Under the pieces are notes generated by a model. The model had not been told where the DNA came from. It was given only the letters and a program-made list of their open reading frames with translations, and did no database searches. DNA of 64,000 bases from Acanthochromis polyacanthus (taxonomy: Eukaryota; Chordata; Actinopteri; Pomacentridae). The stretch spans positions 8,605,547 to 8,669,546 of the forward strand of contig NC_067123.1 of the NCBI RefSeq assembly GCF_021347895.1, in the 5' to 3' direction. A program made the translations under genes and the position numbers. Shown here piece after piece: positions 45,731 to 59,715 of this stretch (the stretch's first letter is position 1; each line of letters starts with the position of its first letter).

Positions 45731-47456
45731 CTCTATTAACATCTTAATGAAGTGAAAACTCGGCTGTTAATTCAGGATCATAGAAAAACATTTCAGACAA
45801 AAGATGTTGGAAAATATCAATGTTCTTCACGGAAGAATCAACCCTTTTGAGGATGTAAAAGAAATAGCGGCCGACACGACCTATGCAGCTAATTTGTGCT
45901 ATTATAAAGGAAATTGCTGTAGATATGTTCCGTAGTTAAAGAGCTTCCATTATGTTGATGCCACATGTCAATCAATCTGAGAGACTGCAGCCGAGCGAGC
46001 ACAGAACATAAAGTACACCAGAGACAAGACCAGCGAAAGATTAACGTCAAAGGTTGCCAAAGTTACCGGGAAGGAGTAATACGTAATATCTGCCACGCTG
46101 AAACCTCACACTTATCCTTTCAACAATTCAGATTAAGTGAGCTGGAAAAATAGGAACCAGTTTCTTTGCAGAAATGAAAATGAATAGAAGCAATCAAAAG
46201 GGGAAATAATGAAACATAAGCGGAAAAAACCTGGACAAACTTTCAAAGAATTGCTCTTACCAATTAACTCTCTCAATGGTTTTATGGGCGTTTGTGGCTA
46301 AATTTTTCACTCTAATATAAAGTCCTGCACCTCAATGAAACAGAACAATCATGGCTAGAAGTAGCGAGTAGGTTTGTGCAGTATGACACAGTTATAATGC
46401 CACAAATCAGAAAGAAGGGAAAATTGAGCGTTGAATTTCTTTGATTATTTATTCTACAACAATTTTAAAAAATCTGAAATCATTACAATTGTGACAATAG
46501 TGAAAAAGTGATGACTGTAAATATGATAGATATTTTATATATAGATGTATTCATCAGTTTCCTCTGTACACACTGCCTGCAGTTCAGCCCAGTTCGCAAA
46601 AAACCATCCCTGAATTCTTGTCATGTGACTGTTGGTCGCAGCTTAATCATTAATGACTCGACAGCTGCGCCAAGGAAAGAATTATGTATTTTTAACAATT
46701 TTTTCAGTGTAATACATAAAGTGATTTGAAGCTTAGATTTGATCACGTTTACCAATGGAAAATTACATCACCAATGGCTAGTTCAAGGACCATCTGTAAA
46801 GTTGAAAATCTAATGTTTGTTTTGTTTCTACAGGTTCTGGCAGACAAATGGTGCCATTCGGTATTCTCATATATACACCATGCAGGACTTCTCAGTTTAA
46901 ACTGTCAAATCAAGTCAGAACTCTTGGATGAAAATGGCAACGTTAACTACAAATACACATATTTTTCTTAAAACTTCCAACAGCAACTCCTGAATTCATT
47001 AATTAGGAGCTATCACTGCTGCACATTCAAAATAACAAAAATATTTGGGCTCCTTTCACTATTTATCCTAATTATTTTTAATTATCATGTTTCTACTCAT
47101 GTGCCACATGAAAGAGTTGCTTTTGATGCATGCATCCTCTCTGTTTTCTCCACAAGGTACAAAGTGATGACTTTGTCTTTTTAGTATGTTTTTCTTTTTT
47201 GAAAAGGAAATGAAACAAATAAATTGAATTCTGAGTAAAATTTTGCCTCGAGCCACTGGAATTATAAAACGAAAGGAAATTAAGAAAAATAGTATGCAGT
47301 TAATGTCTTGTTTTCAGCACAAAAGGGCTCCGAATGTAGTTGGAGGTGTAAGAACCACAAATATGAAACTCATGAAGGTGCTAGTGAAGCAGCCAGGGTT
47401 CATTCTATGGGGATCATGAATGCTTTGCACACAATTTTGTGCCAATATGTGAACTA
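45731..47456. other. Gene-free stretch
   Basis: No supported gene. Contains the repeat at 46290-46372. The rest is repeat-free, mixed-composition DNA. Confidence 0.5.
46290..46372 (+). repeat. Dispersed repeat, inverted relative at 6.6 kb
   Basis: Shares TTTTTCACT, AAGTCCTGCACCTC and CATGGCT with the reverse complement of 6573-6655. Unclassified. Confidence 0.5.
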
Positions 47457-48164
47457 CAGGGTGTCCCTAAAGTCTGGACACACAGGAAATGTCACGGACA
47501 ATATTTTTTTTGCATCCACAGATTAAATATGGCTTTGTCAAAAGAATAAAGAGTTGAGCTTTAGGTGCTTCTCAGTGGACATGAAGGATGGACGTAGAGA
47601 AAGATAGGGTTAGGGAAGTGACTTTTTGGGGTAAGCATGAATTTTAGCCATGATCAGTTCTTTAGTTTCACTGCTACATTTGGTTGTCCAGAACAGGGTT
47701 TGTCCATGACACTGCCCATTTCTTTAAACTTTTACTGCCTTCACCACTGTGGAAAAGCCAAGTGGAATCCTCCTTGGGTGATGTGCACTGAATCCATCTG
47801 CTGTCTTTCAATATGTCCACCCTTCATTACCATTGAGAAGAACCCAGCGCTCAATTTCGACGGTCGCCAGGTCGCCATTTGCGACTAAAAACATTGCAAA
47901 TGACGACCTGGCGACCGTCGAAATCGAGCGCTCGCTTGAGCTGAACCACCTATCATATTTTCTTCATGGAGGCAGCCACTTTGTATGATGTCATCAACCT
48001 GCCATGATTCCCGGCGCTCGCGGTGACCTGGAGACCGTCTAAATCGAGTGCTGGAACCACTTCAACTCTTTCTTTTTTCGACAAAGCCATATTTAGTCTG
48101 TGAGGGCAAAAAAAAAAGATCGTTAAAGAGGTTTCCTGTGTGTCCAGACTTTAGGCATACCCTG
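47457..48164. mobile_element. Mariner-like non-autonomous element with long terminal inverted repeats
   Basis: Terminal inverted repeats of about 100 bp begin CAGGGTGTCCCTAAAGTCTG at 47457 and, on the opposite strand, CAGGGTATGCCTAAAGTCTG at 48164. Both are flanked by TA (47455-47456 and 48165-48166), as expected of the Tc1/mariner superfamily. Each repeat ends in the same ATG-started reading frame: MALSKE then a stop on the left (47529), and MALSKKERVEVV for 45 codons on the right (minus strand, 48090-47953). The element thus carries two copies of a transposase-like N-terminus facing inward and no catalytic core. A long hairpin lies in the middle. Confidence 0.78.
47846..47932. repeat. Near-perfect 37-bp hairpin
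   Basis: The arms 47846-47882 and 47896-47932 pair with only two mismatches around a 13-nt loop. The stem is GC-rich (core ACGGTCGCCAGGTCG), unlike the AT-rich surroundings. A third, more diverged version of the arm occurs at about 48011-48050 inside the same element. Confidence 0.9.
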
Positions 48165-50307
48165 TATATAAGATACAAGATCAGATATTTCACAGAATAA
48201 ATGAATGAAGTGACCTGCTGGTGGCCCAATTGGAAAAATCTGAGGATCATTAAAAGCCACAACGATGTATCCTCTGGATACTGTCGATATCGATACATGG
48301 TGGTACTAAAGGTCAGTAGGATTAATCGTCTATGGAGCATGAATGTGTGTAGAAAATCTCCCAGGAATCCATCCAGTAGTTGTAGAGAAATTTCAGTCTA
48401 AACGACAGCCAGTGGAGGTATTGGATCATAATAGCATTGTACAGCTAATGTGGCTAAAAAGAAAAAACAAACAAACAGGAGTTATAGTTTAATTATGATT
48501 AGTTAGAAGCAGCCTGTTGCCTGAGGCTCCCTTCAGTCTGGAACACTGTCTGAGCTTCATGCTGACTAACCTGGGAAAACATGGTGCTACCTGAAATTTA
48601 TCAGTCAATATTCTCCCCAAAAAAGAAGAAGAGACGACTCTTTCCCATGAACATCTCAGGATGACGCATCGCTTCAGAATAATGTGTCTTCCTTGCATGT
48701 CAGCAATCATTTTGTCAGAGAGGGAACCTTCATTTATTTTTATTTCCTTCAGATGGAGGCTTTCACTCCCAGCAGGATCTCAATAAAAATAACTGATTTA
48801 TTCGTCCCGTATCCTCGCTAACAGACCGTAATTTAACTCCCATGGCCATTTTAAGTGTATTTGCTTTTACGCCTACTGGTGCTTTTTAAGGCGAGTTAAG
48901 GTTTCATTTTACCTGAATATTCTCCTCCGAGAGAAAACAGGTGAATCCGCCTCGACGAGGATCCAGCAGTAATGAGTGCGGGGTCAAAGGCATTAGCAAG
49001 TGCAGAGGCTCGAAATAATAGAAATATAAGCAAAAAATAACCTCAGAAGACAGAAGGCTTGTTTCTTTTTGCCCGTAGATAAGAGGATGTGTGAGCGAGC
49101 AGGAGAGCGGAACAGCAGGTGTTTTTTCGAGATAAGTTTTAAACCTGTTTGAGATGGGAGTGACTCAGCTTTTGTAACAGTGAAAAAGTCAGAGAGCCTG
49201 GAGGGAGAGTCGACTCCTGGTTGGACGGAGGGACTGAAGTGATGAACATAATGATAATCTCCTGTGTGGGCGTCTGCGGCTGCTTTCACCAGGTGTTCTT
49301 AAAGTTCAAACTCATGGTAGCTGCAAAAGTTGGAACCCAACATGACTCAAATCACACAGAAACAGGATAAAGAGCCTTTATCCTGTGTGGAAGGATATTT
49401 CTGCCAACAGCACAAAAGATCGGCTCAGTTACATTACAAAGAGAAAATCCTCTTAAATGTCTTTCACGTTAGCCTGCAGCAATCGTACAACATGACTGAT
49501 GTAAACATGATGTTGTCCCAATTACTGTACCACCCTGTCTTCCAATCACCATGTTCTTATCTAAATAAACTGCATTTTTAAATTCAGTTTTTAGGCAATT
49601 CAGAATGAAGATTGATTTTTTTTTTTTAACATATCGACTTCTATTTTATCACTTTACCGTTGCTTTTTGGAAACAAACCAATCACAGATTAGATGAGGTG
49701 GGACTTATACCACTCATAACCCAAAAAATAGATGAGAACCTTCAAACATATTGCAAAAAGGACATATTTTAATCCAAGTCATGACATATTCTTAACTGAA
49801 CAAAGTAGATTTGGTGTTTAAACCTTATCAAGTTTCAAAATGTACTTTTGTTTTTGTGCCTAAACCTCGTAAAAAACAAAAAAAAAGAACATTTAAGTAA
49901 ACAAGAAAAACTAAACTTAAGAATGTTGGTTCCCAGGTCAAGTGATTACGTCAAGTTCATCATTCCCAAAATGACTACTTTTGGTTGTAACTTTGTAACA
50001 GCAGACAACTCGACAAAACACCCTCAAACACCCTGCACAATATTATTTCAAGGAGAAACTCGTTCCTGTTGATTACCTCTGGATCACACTTATATCCACA
50101 CACACACTCACTCTCTTTCATTTCATATATATTTCTTCAGTTGCATTCTCATGTGCACACATGCACACATAAACATACACAATCCTCCCAGCTCTTGTAC
50201 TTAGTGTCATTTACTCAGTTCTCACATTGTGTTTTTGTGTGTATTTCTGCTCTGTGTAGAGTTTATATACTGTATATGTTTTATGTATTGTGATGCATTT
50301 ATTCATA
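48165..50307. other. Gene-free stretch
   Basis: No supported gene. 48890-49290 is repeat-free and relatively GC-rich. Minus-strand frame 48993-49289 has no recognised domain. Short (CA)n-like runs lie near 50098-50175. Confidence 0.5.
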
Positions 50308-50410
50308 CTGAGGCCTCTTGGCCAGGTCATGTTTGTAAATGAGAACTGGTTCTCAAACATTTTACCTTAAATAAAGTTCAAATAAAATAAATAGATAAAT
50401 AAATAAATAT
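50308..50410 (+). mobile_element. Possible LINE/SINE 3' tail
   Basis: The block GAGGCCTCTTGGCCAGGTCA, TTTGTAAATGAGAACTGGTT, then TTAAATAAAGTTCAAATAAA and AAATA tandem units resembles the 3' end common to several fish LINE and SINE families. No coding portion precedes it. Confidence 0.45.
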
Positions 50411-50418
50411 ATATACAC

Positions 50419-50781
50419 ACACAATACCATTCAAAAGTTTGGTGTCACTTAGAAATGTCCTTACTTTTTTAAAGAAAAGTAGTTTTTTAAAAAATGAAGA
50501 TAGCCTTAAATGGATAATCCAGTGTGGACATTGTTAATGTGGTAAATGACTATTCCAGCTGAAAACAGCTGATTTTTAATGGAATATCTCCATAGGGGTA
50601 CAGAGGAACATTTCCAGCAACCATCACTCCTGTGTTCTAATGCTACATTGTGTTAGCTAATGGTGTTGAAAGGCTCATTGATGATTAGAAAACCCTTGTG
50701 CTATTATGTTAGCACATGAATAAAAGGTTGAGTTTTCATGGAAATTGTCTGGGTGACCTCAAACTTTTGGATGGCAGTGTA
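50419..50781 (+). mobile_element. Tc1-type MITE copy 5
   Basis: From ACAATACCATTCAAAAGTTT to ACTTTTGGATGGCAGTGT, about 363 bp, with the GGAATATCTCCATAGGGGTA block in the centre. Complete at both ends and on the plus strand like the other four copies. Confidence 0.87.
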
Positions 50782-50899
50782 ATAAGGCCTGTAAAGTGCC
50801 GGACTGTAACACCAGAGACTGGGCTGCTGCTAATGATAAAACACTATGGTTAGCATTACAAAATCACAGCTTTGCTAAGGGTGATGTATACAACATTCA

Positions 50900-50982
50900 G
50901 AACCACAAGAATACCAGCATCTCAACTTGTGCAAAACTCTGCAGCGAGAATTTTGACCCGCACAAACAGGCGGACTCGCATA
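50900..50982 (+). mobile_element. L2-type LINE ORF2 fragment, part 1
   Basis: In the frame ending at 50982 the sequence reads QLVQNSAARILTRTNRRTR, the segment that precedes the HWLP motif in the C-terminal part of L2/CR1-type LINE proteins. The frame continues directly in part 2 beyond the Tc1 insertion. The left edge is uncertain. Confidence 0.72.
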
Positions 50983-51197
50983 CACACGTGGACAAAATTG
51001 TTGGTACCCCTCAGTTAAAGAAGGAAAAACCCACAATTCTCACTGAAATCACTTGAAACTCACAAAAGTAACAATAAATAAAAATTTATTGAAAATTAAA
51101 TAATCAAAATTAGCCATCACTTTTGAATTGTTGATTAACATAATTATTTAAAAAAAAACAAACTAATGAAATAGGGCTGGACAAAAATGATGGTACC
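50983..51197 (+). repeat. Left terminal inverted repeat of the Tc1 element
   Basis: About 215 bp, nearly the exact reverse complement of 52407-52619, with outer and inner GGACAAAA-type direct repeats that the transposase is expected to bind. Confidence 0.92.
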
Positions 51198-51203
51198 CAT
51201 AAC

Positions 51204-52340
<1,137 letters not shown>

Positions 52341-52406
52341 TCAATTAAATGACACACCTGAGTTAATCATGTCACTCTGGTCAAATAGTTTTCAATCTTT
52401 TATAGA

Positions 52407-52619
52407 GGTACCATCATTTTTGTCCAGGCCTGTTTCATTAGTTTGTTTTTTTAAATAATTATGTTAATCAACAATTCAAAAGTGATGGCTGTTTTTGATT
52501 ATTTAATTTTCAATAAATTTTTATTTATTGTTACTTTTGTGAGTTTCAAGTGATTTCAGTGAGAATTGTGGGTTTTTCCTTCTTTAACTGAGGGGTACCA
52601 ACAATTTTGTCCACGTGTG
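52407..52619 (-). repeat. Right terminal inverted repeat of the Tc1 element
   Basis: About 213 bp mirroring the left repeat, including the GGTACCATCATTTTTGTCC inner site and the CCAACAATTTTGTCCACGTG outer site. Confidence 0.92.
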
Positions 52620-53096
52620 TATCTCCCATTTTAAAGGAGCTTCACTGGCTGCCAGTCTCTTATAGAGTCAACTTTAAGATTCTGGTTCTAACCTTTCGGG
52701 CCTTGCATGGTCAAGCTCCTTCTTATATTTGTGACCTGCTCCAGCCTTACTCCCCTGCGAGGGCTTTAAGGTCTGCGGATCAGAATCTGTTAAAGGTGCC
52801 ACGTACTCGGTTTAAGACCAGAGGAGCCCGATCATACCAGGCTGTTGCTCCCAGGCTTTGGAATGATCTCCCGCTCTCTCTCCGCTCAGTTGCTTCTGTT
52901 GACGCTTTTAAAACACAACTTAAAACCTTCTTGTTTGCTCAAGCTTTTGCTTAGTTTTTGGGGCTGTTATGATCTTATTTTTAGTGTTGACTATTTATGT
53001 GTATTTAATTGTTGTTTTTATTCATGCTGTGAAGCACTTTGTGGCTCTCTGTCTGTGAAAGGTGCTATATAAATAAAATTTACTTACTTACTTACT
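52620..53096 (+). mobile_element. L2-type LINE ORF2 C-terminus and 3' tail, part 2
   Basis: After the Tc1 element the frame continues SPILKELHWLPVSYRVNFK, then ILVLTFRALHGQAPSYICDL, PRLWNDLPLSLR and FKTQLKTFLF. These are the hallmark blocks of the ORF2 C-terminus in L2/CR1-type LINEs. The frame ends at 52954. The 3' UTR closes with GGTGCTATATAAATAAAATT and four TTAC units, a typical L2 tail. Removing the Tc1 element with one TA copy keeps the reading frame from part 1 into part 2. The 5' part of the LINE, including endonuclease and RT core, is absent. Confidence 0.9.
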
Positions 53097-56000
53097 CAGA
53101 CACAAGCAAACATTAGCCACACCGACCTAATCCCTTCGCATTTCGTTAACAACCAGAAACGACATCAAAAAACACAATCCGGCCACAACCATTACATTAA
53201 GATAACTTAGTAAATTACACTGAATGGCTGTAATGAGATGCTGACATAATCTGCTCTGGTCCACATGTTCCTGCTGCATGGAGACAGCAGAAAACAGTGA
53301 ACAAATCACCAGTAGAGACCTTCACATTAGGTGAAAACTTTGCTTGCATGAAATGACAAACATGCATATAAATCTGGTAAACAACATAAATACATACTTT
53401 AAAAGTTCTTTGTTTTTTTTTGTTTGTTTTTTTAGGTGGGACTGGCTGCCTGTGGTGCTTTCACTTTTACAAGGCAGAGTGGGAGGGCACTCTCAGTCTG
53501 ATTACAACAGTTTCAACGGGAGGGACTCACATGCACAATTCGCTAAATTGGCTACAAGAACAAGGAAAAAAACTCAGATGACAACATACAGAAGAACTTT
53601 AATCTCTGCTGAGAATGCCATTATTCGGCTCTATCTTTACATAGCTGTTTGGTGCTAGATAAATCTCTATTAACATACAAAACTATACAGCAGAACCTTT
53701 AATGATCACATTGTGTCTCATGATTCAAGCCTTCTTCAACCTTCCCCAGGTGCTGACTGCTGCACATCGTCTAACTTGCAAAAATGCATTTATTAACGCA
53801 ACATCTTGGGGCTAAATGATACCCGACAAAGATCTAGCACTTAAACATCGTGTAAATAAATGGATTTTCTCAGGTTAGAATGTGTGAGGGTGCCATTTTT
53901 TCAGTGATTTCAGTTTTTGCTACAAGCAGGATCCAGCATCTTCGAGTGAAATTAAATATTTAATAACACTTTTTCTTCGATTTTGGTAGCAGATACATTA
54001 AATGACAATATTTCCTCATTATTTGGCTAAAAAAAACAAAAACTCAACCCAACCAGCATTACTTCTTCCTGAAAACATACTCTTTCACAAAGTAGCTGTT
54101 TGTGAGCATCATTTTGGGCCGACTAAGCAGAAAAGCTCTTCATTTTTAAACTTGGAAATGGATTTTTGAATAGCCGGCGCAATCTGTCATTCACAGCCAA
54201 GAGACGGAAACAAACAGCATTTCCACACGGCACAACTCCTCTGATGGAGAATGTAAAGTGAGAGCCGTCGCGGGGCTGCCCAGTAATGTCTGACTGACAG
54301 GTGACTTCTGGGAATTGCAGTGAAGGAACGACGTTTGAAGGAAAAACAGCATGAAACGAATGTCTCGCGGATTCTTCATAAATCATCTCATGTCGGTAAT
54401 TGTTGGGAGAGGAGCTCTGGATTTATCTGTGAAGGCTTTCGCCCAGAGATCTCCGGCTTCCCGCCCCTCGAGAGACTTGATCATGCTGGCAAATTAAAAC
54501 TGTACGAGATGATGACTAACATAATGAATTGAGGGAATAGGTTTTATGGAGGGCATTATTCCTCCGAGGACCTTCACCAAGACAAATTTCTGTACGTTTA
54601 TTGTGCTTGGTGAACAAAGTGCTTCTGATTCTGAATGTAATTACACAATCAGCTCTGCAATTACACCTAGTCTCATGCTGCCTGGACACACAAAGATCTT
54701 GACTTTAGAGAGTTATATAAATAAAACGTGTTTTGATATGATATGACTAATTATAATTGTCATTAAAGCTTTTTCCGGCGCCTCTCGAAGTAGTCAGAGC
54801 GACGTACATCTTCAGCAAAGTGGATAATTTATTACAAGTGAGTTGAGCTGCTGGTTCAACGCTTTCACTTCCACTCCAGCAGGTCAGTATGTTAAACTGC
54901 AGGTAGAAGTGATTAATATACTCATGTCAGAAGCTGATATAACAAAATATGCACACGCAGTCGCCTCCCTCCAGACCATGAAGGCCAAACGCTGTTATTT
55001 TCTTGGTTTAGTTGGAGCGAGACGAAGAAGAAAAGTTAAAAAAAGAAATGAGAAAAGTAGGACAGTATTCTCCCACAGTAACCACCAGGAGAAGACTTGA
55101 TGAAATGTAAAATGGTAGCAATTATGTTTAATGTAGATCATCTTTTTTCCCTTTATTCCTTCATTTCCCTTTGTTGTTTTTTTTCCCCTTTCTCTCCCTT
55201 CGCAGAATACAGAAGGGACCTGAGGAGAATGAAACAGCTGGCGGTGAAATGAAAAGTGCAATTTGAAACAAAGGATTCAGGAGAGAGAGTGAGTAACCGC
55301 ACGACAGCGATGAAGGCCGCGGCTGCAAATCGAGGGTGAATTTATTAATTGAAAACTTTTTCAATTATCTTCCAGCGCTCGCTTTTGTCCGGCTGAAGAG
55401 AGAGAAAAAAAAAGACGGAGGGAGAAAGATGGCCGAGGGCTTTTTTCTTTCAGAGTCGGCCAATTGGCTTCATCTTGTGACACACTTGGAATTTAAAAAA
55501 AAAAACTGAAATAAATGAATATTTTCTGAATAGCATTCTTGCTTTCGTATTAAAATGATTTCTATCATTTAGACTATCAGGGCACCACACTTTCTGTTTA
55601 TCCATTAAGGAGCGAATGTAAATTCAATGCATGCTAGCGTTTCAGCGCAGATTTCGTTCATGTTCTGGTGCTCGCTGCTTGTTTTCTTTCGGCAACACTC
55701 ACAGCCGCATTATGGTCAAGCTAAAGGAAGACTTAACTACCCTTTAAAGCTAAATTATAGAGACTTTTTCACTCAGCAGAAGAAAATTATTATAGATTGA
55801 GCAGTAAAGTTAGTTTGTCTGCACTTTCTCCACTAAAAGCAACGGCTTTAAAGGTCACAGGTGCCGGAAACGATCCAGTGTTTCTGATTTTTCTTGTTTA
55901 GCAGAAAGTGTACGGGCTGGAATCTATTTTGTAGATCTCTGGAAGAAGTTTAGTCACCTTTAAAAGGCCCCAGATGAAAATTGAGACCTTTTTTTAGGGC

Positions 56001-57572
56001 TTTTCCTTGACCTCGAAGGAAAACGTCACAAAAGATGTGAAGAAGGCGGAGACGACAACAGCGTTACGAGAATCTTCAACTGTGTGCGGCTGTCGTGGAG
56101 GTTGCGTTGCTTTGAATGTCAGAAAGAATTATGGGATGCCATTGTCGCCTTTCCTTTAGCAAAGGATAAACCGGTGCAACCTGTGCTAAAGGAGATAATA
56201 AAGGAACCGTTGAAGCATCTTTGCTCGGCATTTCGAGAATTCAAGCAGCTGTTATCATCGCTGCCAGTTCAGTAGGGTCAGATCACTCACTTACCCTGGA
56301 AAAAAATTAATATTGGAAACTGGGGCACGAAAATATACTGTAAAATGATGAAAAGCAGTCATCTAATAAAACATACAGTAATTTACCATTTTAAAACATA
56401 TTTCCTAGCAAAACTTTACATTAAAACATCCAAAACTTTTTGTCTTTTTATGTTTAATGATAAAAAAAAGTGTATTTGGATGGATTATTTAATGCTTATA
56501 TACTGATGAAAACACGGTCCTTCAACATTTTGTTGTGAAAACATATACAGTCAAGTTCTCATTTAACTAACAAAAAAAAACTGTGAAATTTGTATTTTTT
56601 TGTCATTGGTGTCTAATTTCAGAAATACATTTACAGCTTTAAACTTGAATTTATTAGTTTTGTGTCTCTAATAAAAAAGGAAATAATGTAATTTGCAATA
56701 ATAAAAATGTCATTTTATGTTAAAACATTTAAAAATTCTAATTTTATGGTTCCTTGTGGATTTAATGTTGCCTCGCGTTATACATTTAAATGTATTTTTG
56801 TATTTGTGATTTAGTGTACTTTAAAAAAAAAAAATCAACCTTCCAGCTCTGCTTCTGCTTCTATTAATAAATATTCTCTCTGTAGGTATAAAGTGACACA
56901 ATTTGTCTTCCTGAAAGACTTTCGTACAAACTACTTTCACTCAAAGTGGTTTCGCACTGACTGAAACACAAAACTAGCTGGTACATGGAGTGAAATGGAA
57001 ATAATATGTACAAGACTAAGAGTTTTACTGTCATGCTGTGTCTGCACTTTATATGGTGTCTTTACTGAGCTTTAAAGCTGCAGACTAGAGAAACTGTGAC
57101 ATTGTGTAGTTCATTGTTCCAGGAACATTCAGTGTTCTGCAGGTTTACTCCTCGTGCTTCTGACAGTCTAGATCAGTTTGCAAATCTTCAGTCCAGAGCA
57201 AACATAAAACACGTTGTGGAGGTGATGGTCAGTGCTGCTGACTGCAGACTGAAGATTTAAAGAGGCAGAATTTCATCCTGGTTAGCAGCTGCACACCTGA
57301 AGAAACATATAGCAGCTGCTGCTATAATTCGATAGTTTTGTCCTGCAGCCTCACATTTTGTCCCATCTTGTGTTATTTAATAAAAGTGAAGATAAGAAAT
57401 CTGAGCATGTGAGAAAAAAGTAGAAACGACCTGAAATGTGTCTCCTGCAGTCACAGTGACATTTTTCTGGGTTTAAGTGTGTGAATTTGTGTTTCTCTTC
57501 CGTCTCTCCTCTTATATCAGGAGGTTATTGTGCATAAAATTGCTGCAAGTGTGAAAAACAGATGCAAACATG

Positions 57573-57575
<3 letters not shown>
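53097..57575. other. Gene-free stretch, partly high-complexity
   Basis: No supported gene. 53097-55500 lacks recognised repeats; 54100-55100 and 55280-55500 are high-complexity and could contain regulatory sequence. A 63-codon frame at 56084-56275 begins at GTG and has no recognised domain, though its surroundings (about 55850-56280) look like an old interspersed element. 56300-56830 is AT-rich and shares a motif with 42.8 kb. Confidence 0.4.
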
Positions 57576-57631
<56 letters not shown>

Positions 57632-57632
57632 G
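57576..57632. repeat. (AT)n(GT)n compound microsatellite
   Basis: An AT run of about 33 bp continues directly into a GT run of about 24 bp. Confidence 0.97.
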
Positions 57633-59715
57633 TGAAATTATGCTAATTGCTGCTGCATGATGTCATCGCTAATACTGTGAGAGACGCGAACACACAAAGT
57701 GACAGGACGTCTGCAGATTCTTTTCACAATAAAACCCACTCAGCAGTCAAGTTTGTTCCTGGTAGTGAAGCAGTGTGCAAGTTTGTGCTGTAGATCCAAC
57801 ACACAACCAGTCAGCTGTCAGACCCTGCAGTGCAGAAGTTCTCCTGCTTCTTATACAAAACACCGTCGCACCTTCTCCCACGTAGCTACACACACATGGA
57901 CACACACACTTACACACACACTTACACTCCCTCGTTCACACACAATCTGAACCGTGAGACTCTCTGAAGCGTTTCTAATCCTGCAGAAGAGAAAAATGCG
58001 ACGTTTCCCAAACGGTGCAGCTCATCAGCACGTACATTTTCTTCACAAACACACAACAAACGCACACTGTGACAAACACACTGCAGGAGAAACTGTTGAT
58101 TGCAATCACAAACTGACCGCTGTGAAACTCTGAGGAGAAGAACACTTAACTTTCTCCCTTTTTACTGAGCAAAGTTCAAGGAACAGTTTGAAGTTTGAGA
58201 TTGGGAACTTGGAGAAACAGCTTCTGGTTTTCACTTCAGTTTTTGTATTAAATAAATCTAAAATTCTTTGAAGAAAGTAGACGGACACCAGAGACCTTCA
58301 GTGAAAAATAACTGGACTTTCTCCAAGATGTGCCTTCTGAGGTTTGGAACCTTTTGGAATAGAGGTGAAACATGTTCAAGAGACCAAACTCTAAAGTGCA
58401 GCTGCTTTTCACTGAAGCTCTTAGAATTACTGAGATTCTACACAGGTAGATGGACTTTCACTGAAGAGACTGAAGTTTAATCTGGCACTGTTGCTTTCAG
58501 ATAGTTCTTTGACTTAAGCTTTGTTTATAAATGCATTTTCAGTTGCTGTTTGGTTGAGTTTAGCAACCCTGTCCAAAAATGATATTTCTGTACAACTACA
58601 CTGCACTCTTGTTTACATTTTGAAAGAAAAGTTCTTTCTCGCTGAAAGGTAAAACTGTGACATAGTAGGAAAAGCTTACAATTTAAAATCGATGAAAGGA
58701 GGTCGGATGGGAGTAAACATCAGCAACAAGAGATTCAACCAAGAAGACAGAGGTTTGCATCCCTTGTGAGACCATTACAATTAAACTTTCATTTTTATTT
58801 GTTGTTTGCTTACATTTAGTTGCTGTTGAGATAGGTGTAGGCAACGAAAATATGTAGTTTTGGGGAAACAGAACAGTTAAAATGTAACTCTTTCACAACA
58901 TGTTTAAAGTTTCTCCTCCATTTTCCGGCCACAAGATTGATCAGTCCCAACTCATCTACTATAAGATAAAGAATGAAGGTAAAGCAATAAAATAAATGGA
59001 AAAGACATGTTTGAAAGGTATTTCAAACATAAAAAAGGGCTCCTCACACTGAATTAGCGTAAAGCAAAGTCAAGTCTACTTTAGACAAGAAACTGACGGA
59101 TCCGTTAATTTCTTGCGTTCCATTCATTGTCTAAAATGCCCCACGTTGCATTCTGGTTGTGTTGTGGTGTGTTTTGAGTTATGTTGCAGCACATCACCCC
59201 ACAATTATCCACACCGAATTTGCATAAAGTAAAAGACAAGTCTACTTTATGCAAATTCGGTGAGGGGAGCGGAGGTCCGATGCCTCGTGAAACTTTCGTA
59301 AAACATCTAAACTAGCTGTCATTGAACAAAAATGAGGACAGATTCAGCACCTACACAGCTTATTAATCGCCTCAAATGCTTTCAGAACTAGTTTTCGCTG
59401 AACTGTTTTTGTAATAAAAGAGAAAGTTTGCCACCAAGCTGCCATGTTGGTCCGATGCCTCTACCGGTCTGAACGTGTGAAGGGCGTAGACGCACCATAA
59501 GTCTGAGGTCATGGTTCTGTCCTGGAAACTGGTGACGTAAAAAACGGAGTGTGTGATGGACAGGTGGACTGGGGCAGCATCAGCAGAAATGCTCGTGTTG
59601 TACTGTAAAGTTTTCCTAAAGAAGTAGAAAGCGAAACTCTCAACAGCTGGTCTTTGTTCAAACCTTCAAATACAGTCATGAGCTTTGGATAGTGACTTAA
59701 AGAATGAGACCATGG
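57633..59715. other. Gene-free stretch with palindromes near its end
   Basis: No supported gene. CA-rich simple sequence lies near 57888-57945 and 58035-58080. A perfect hairpin is listed at 59212-59262. An imperfect palindrome centred on GGATCC lies at about 59089-59118. Confidence 0.5.
59212..59262. repeat. Perfect 20-bp hairpin carrying octamer motifs
   Basis: The arms CACCGAATTTGCATAAAGTA (59212-59231) and its exact reverse complement (59243-59262) surround an 11-nt loop. Each arm contains ATTTGCAT/ATGCAAAT, the consensus octamer bound by POU-domain factors such as Oct1. A related, diverged version of the left arm and loop occurs at about 59047-59088. Confidence 0.85.

Noticed and set aside
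56084..56275. 63-codon plus-strand frame that looks protein-like
   Set aside because: Starts at GTG, no family recognised; the surroundings look like an old interspersed element.
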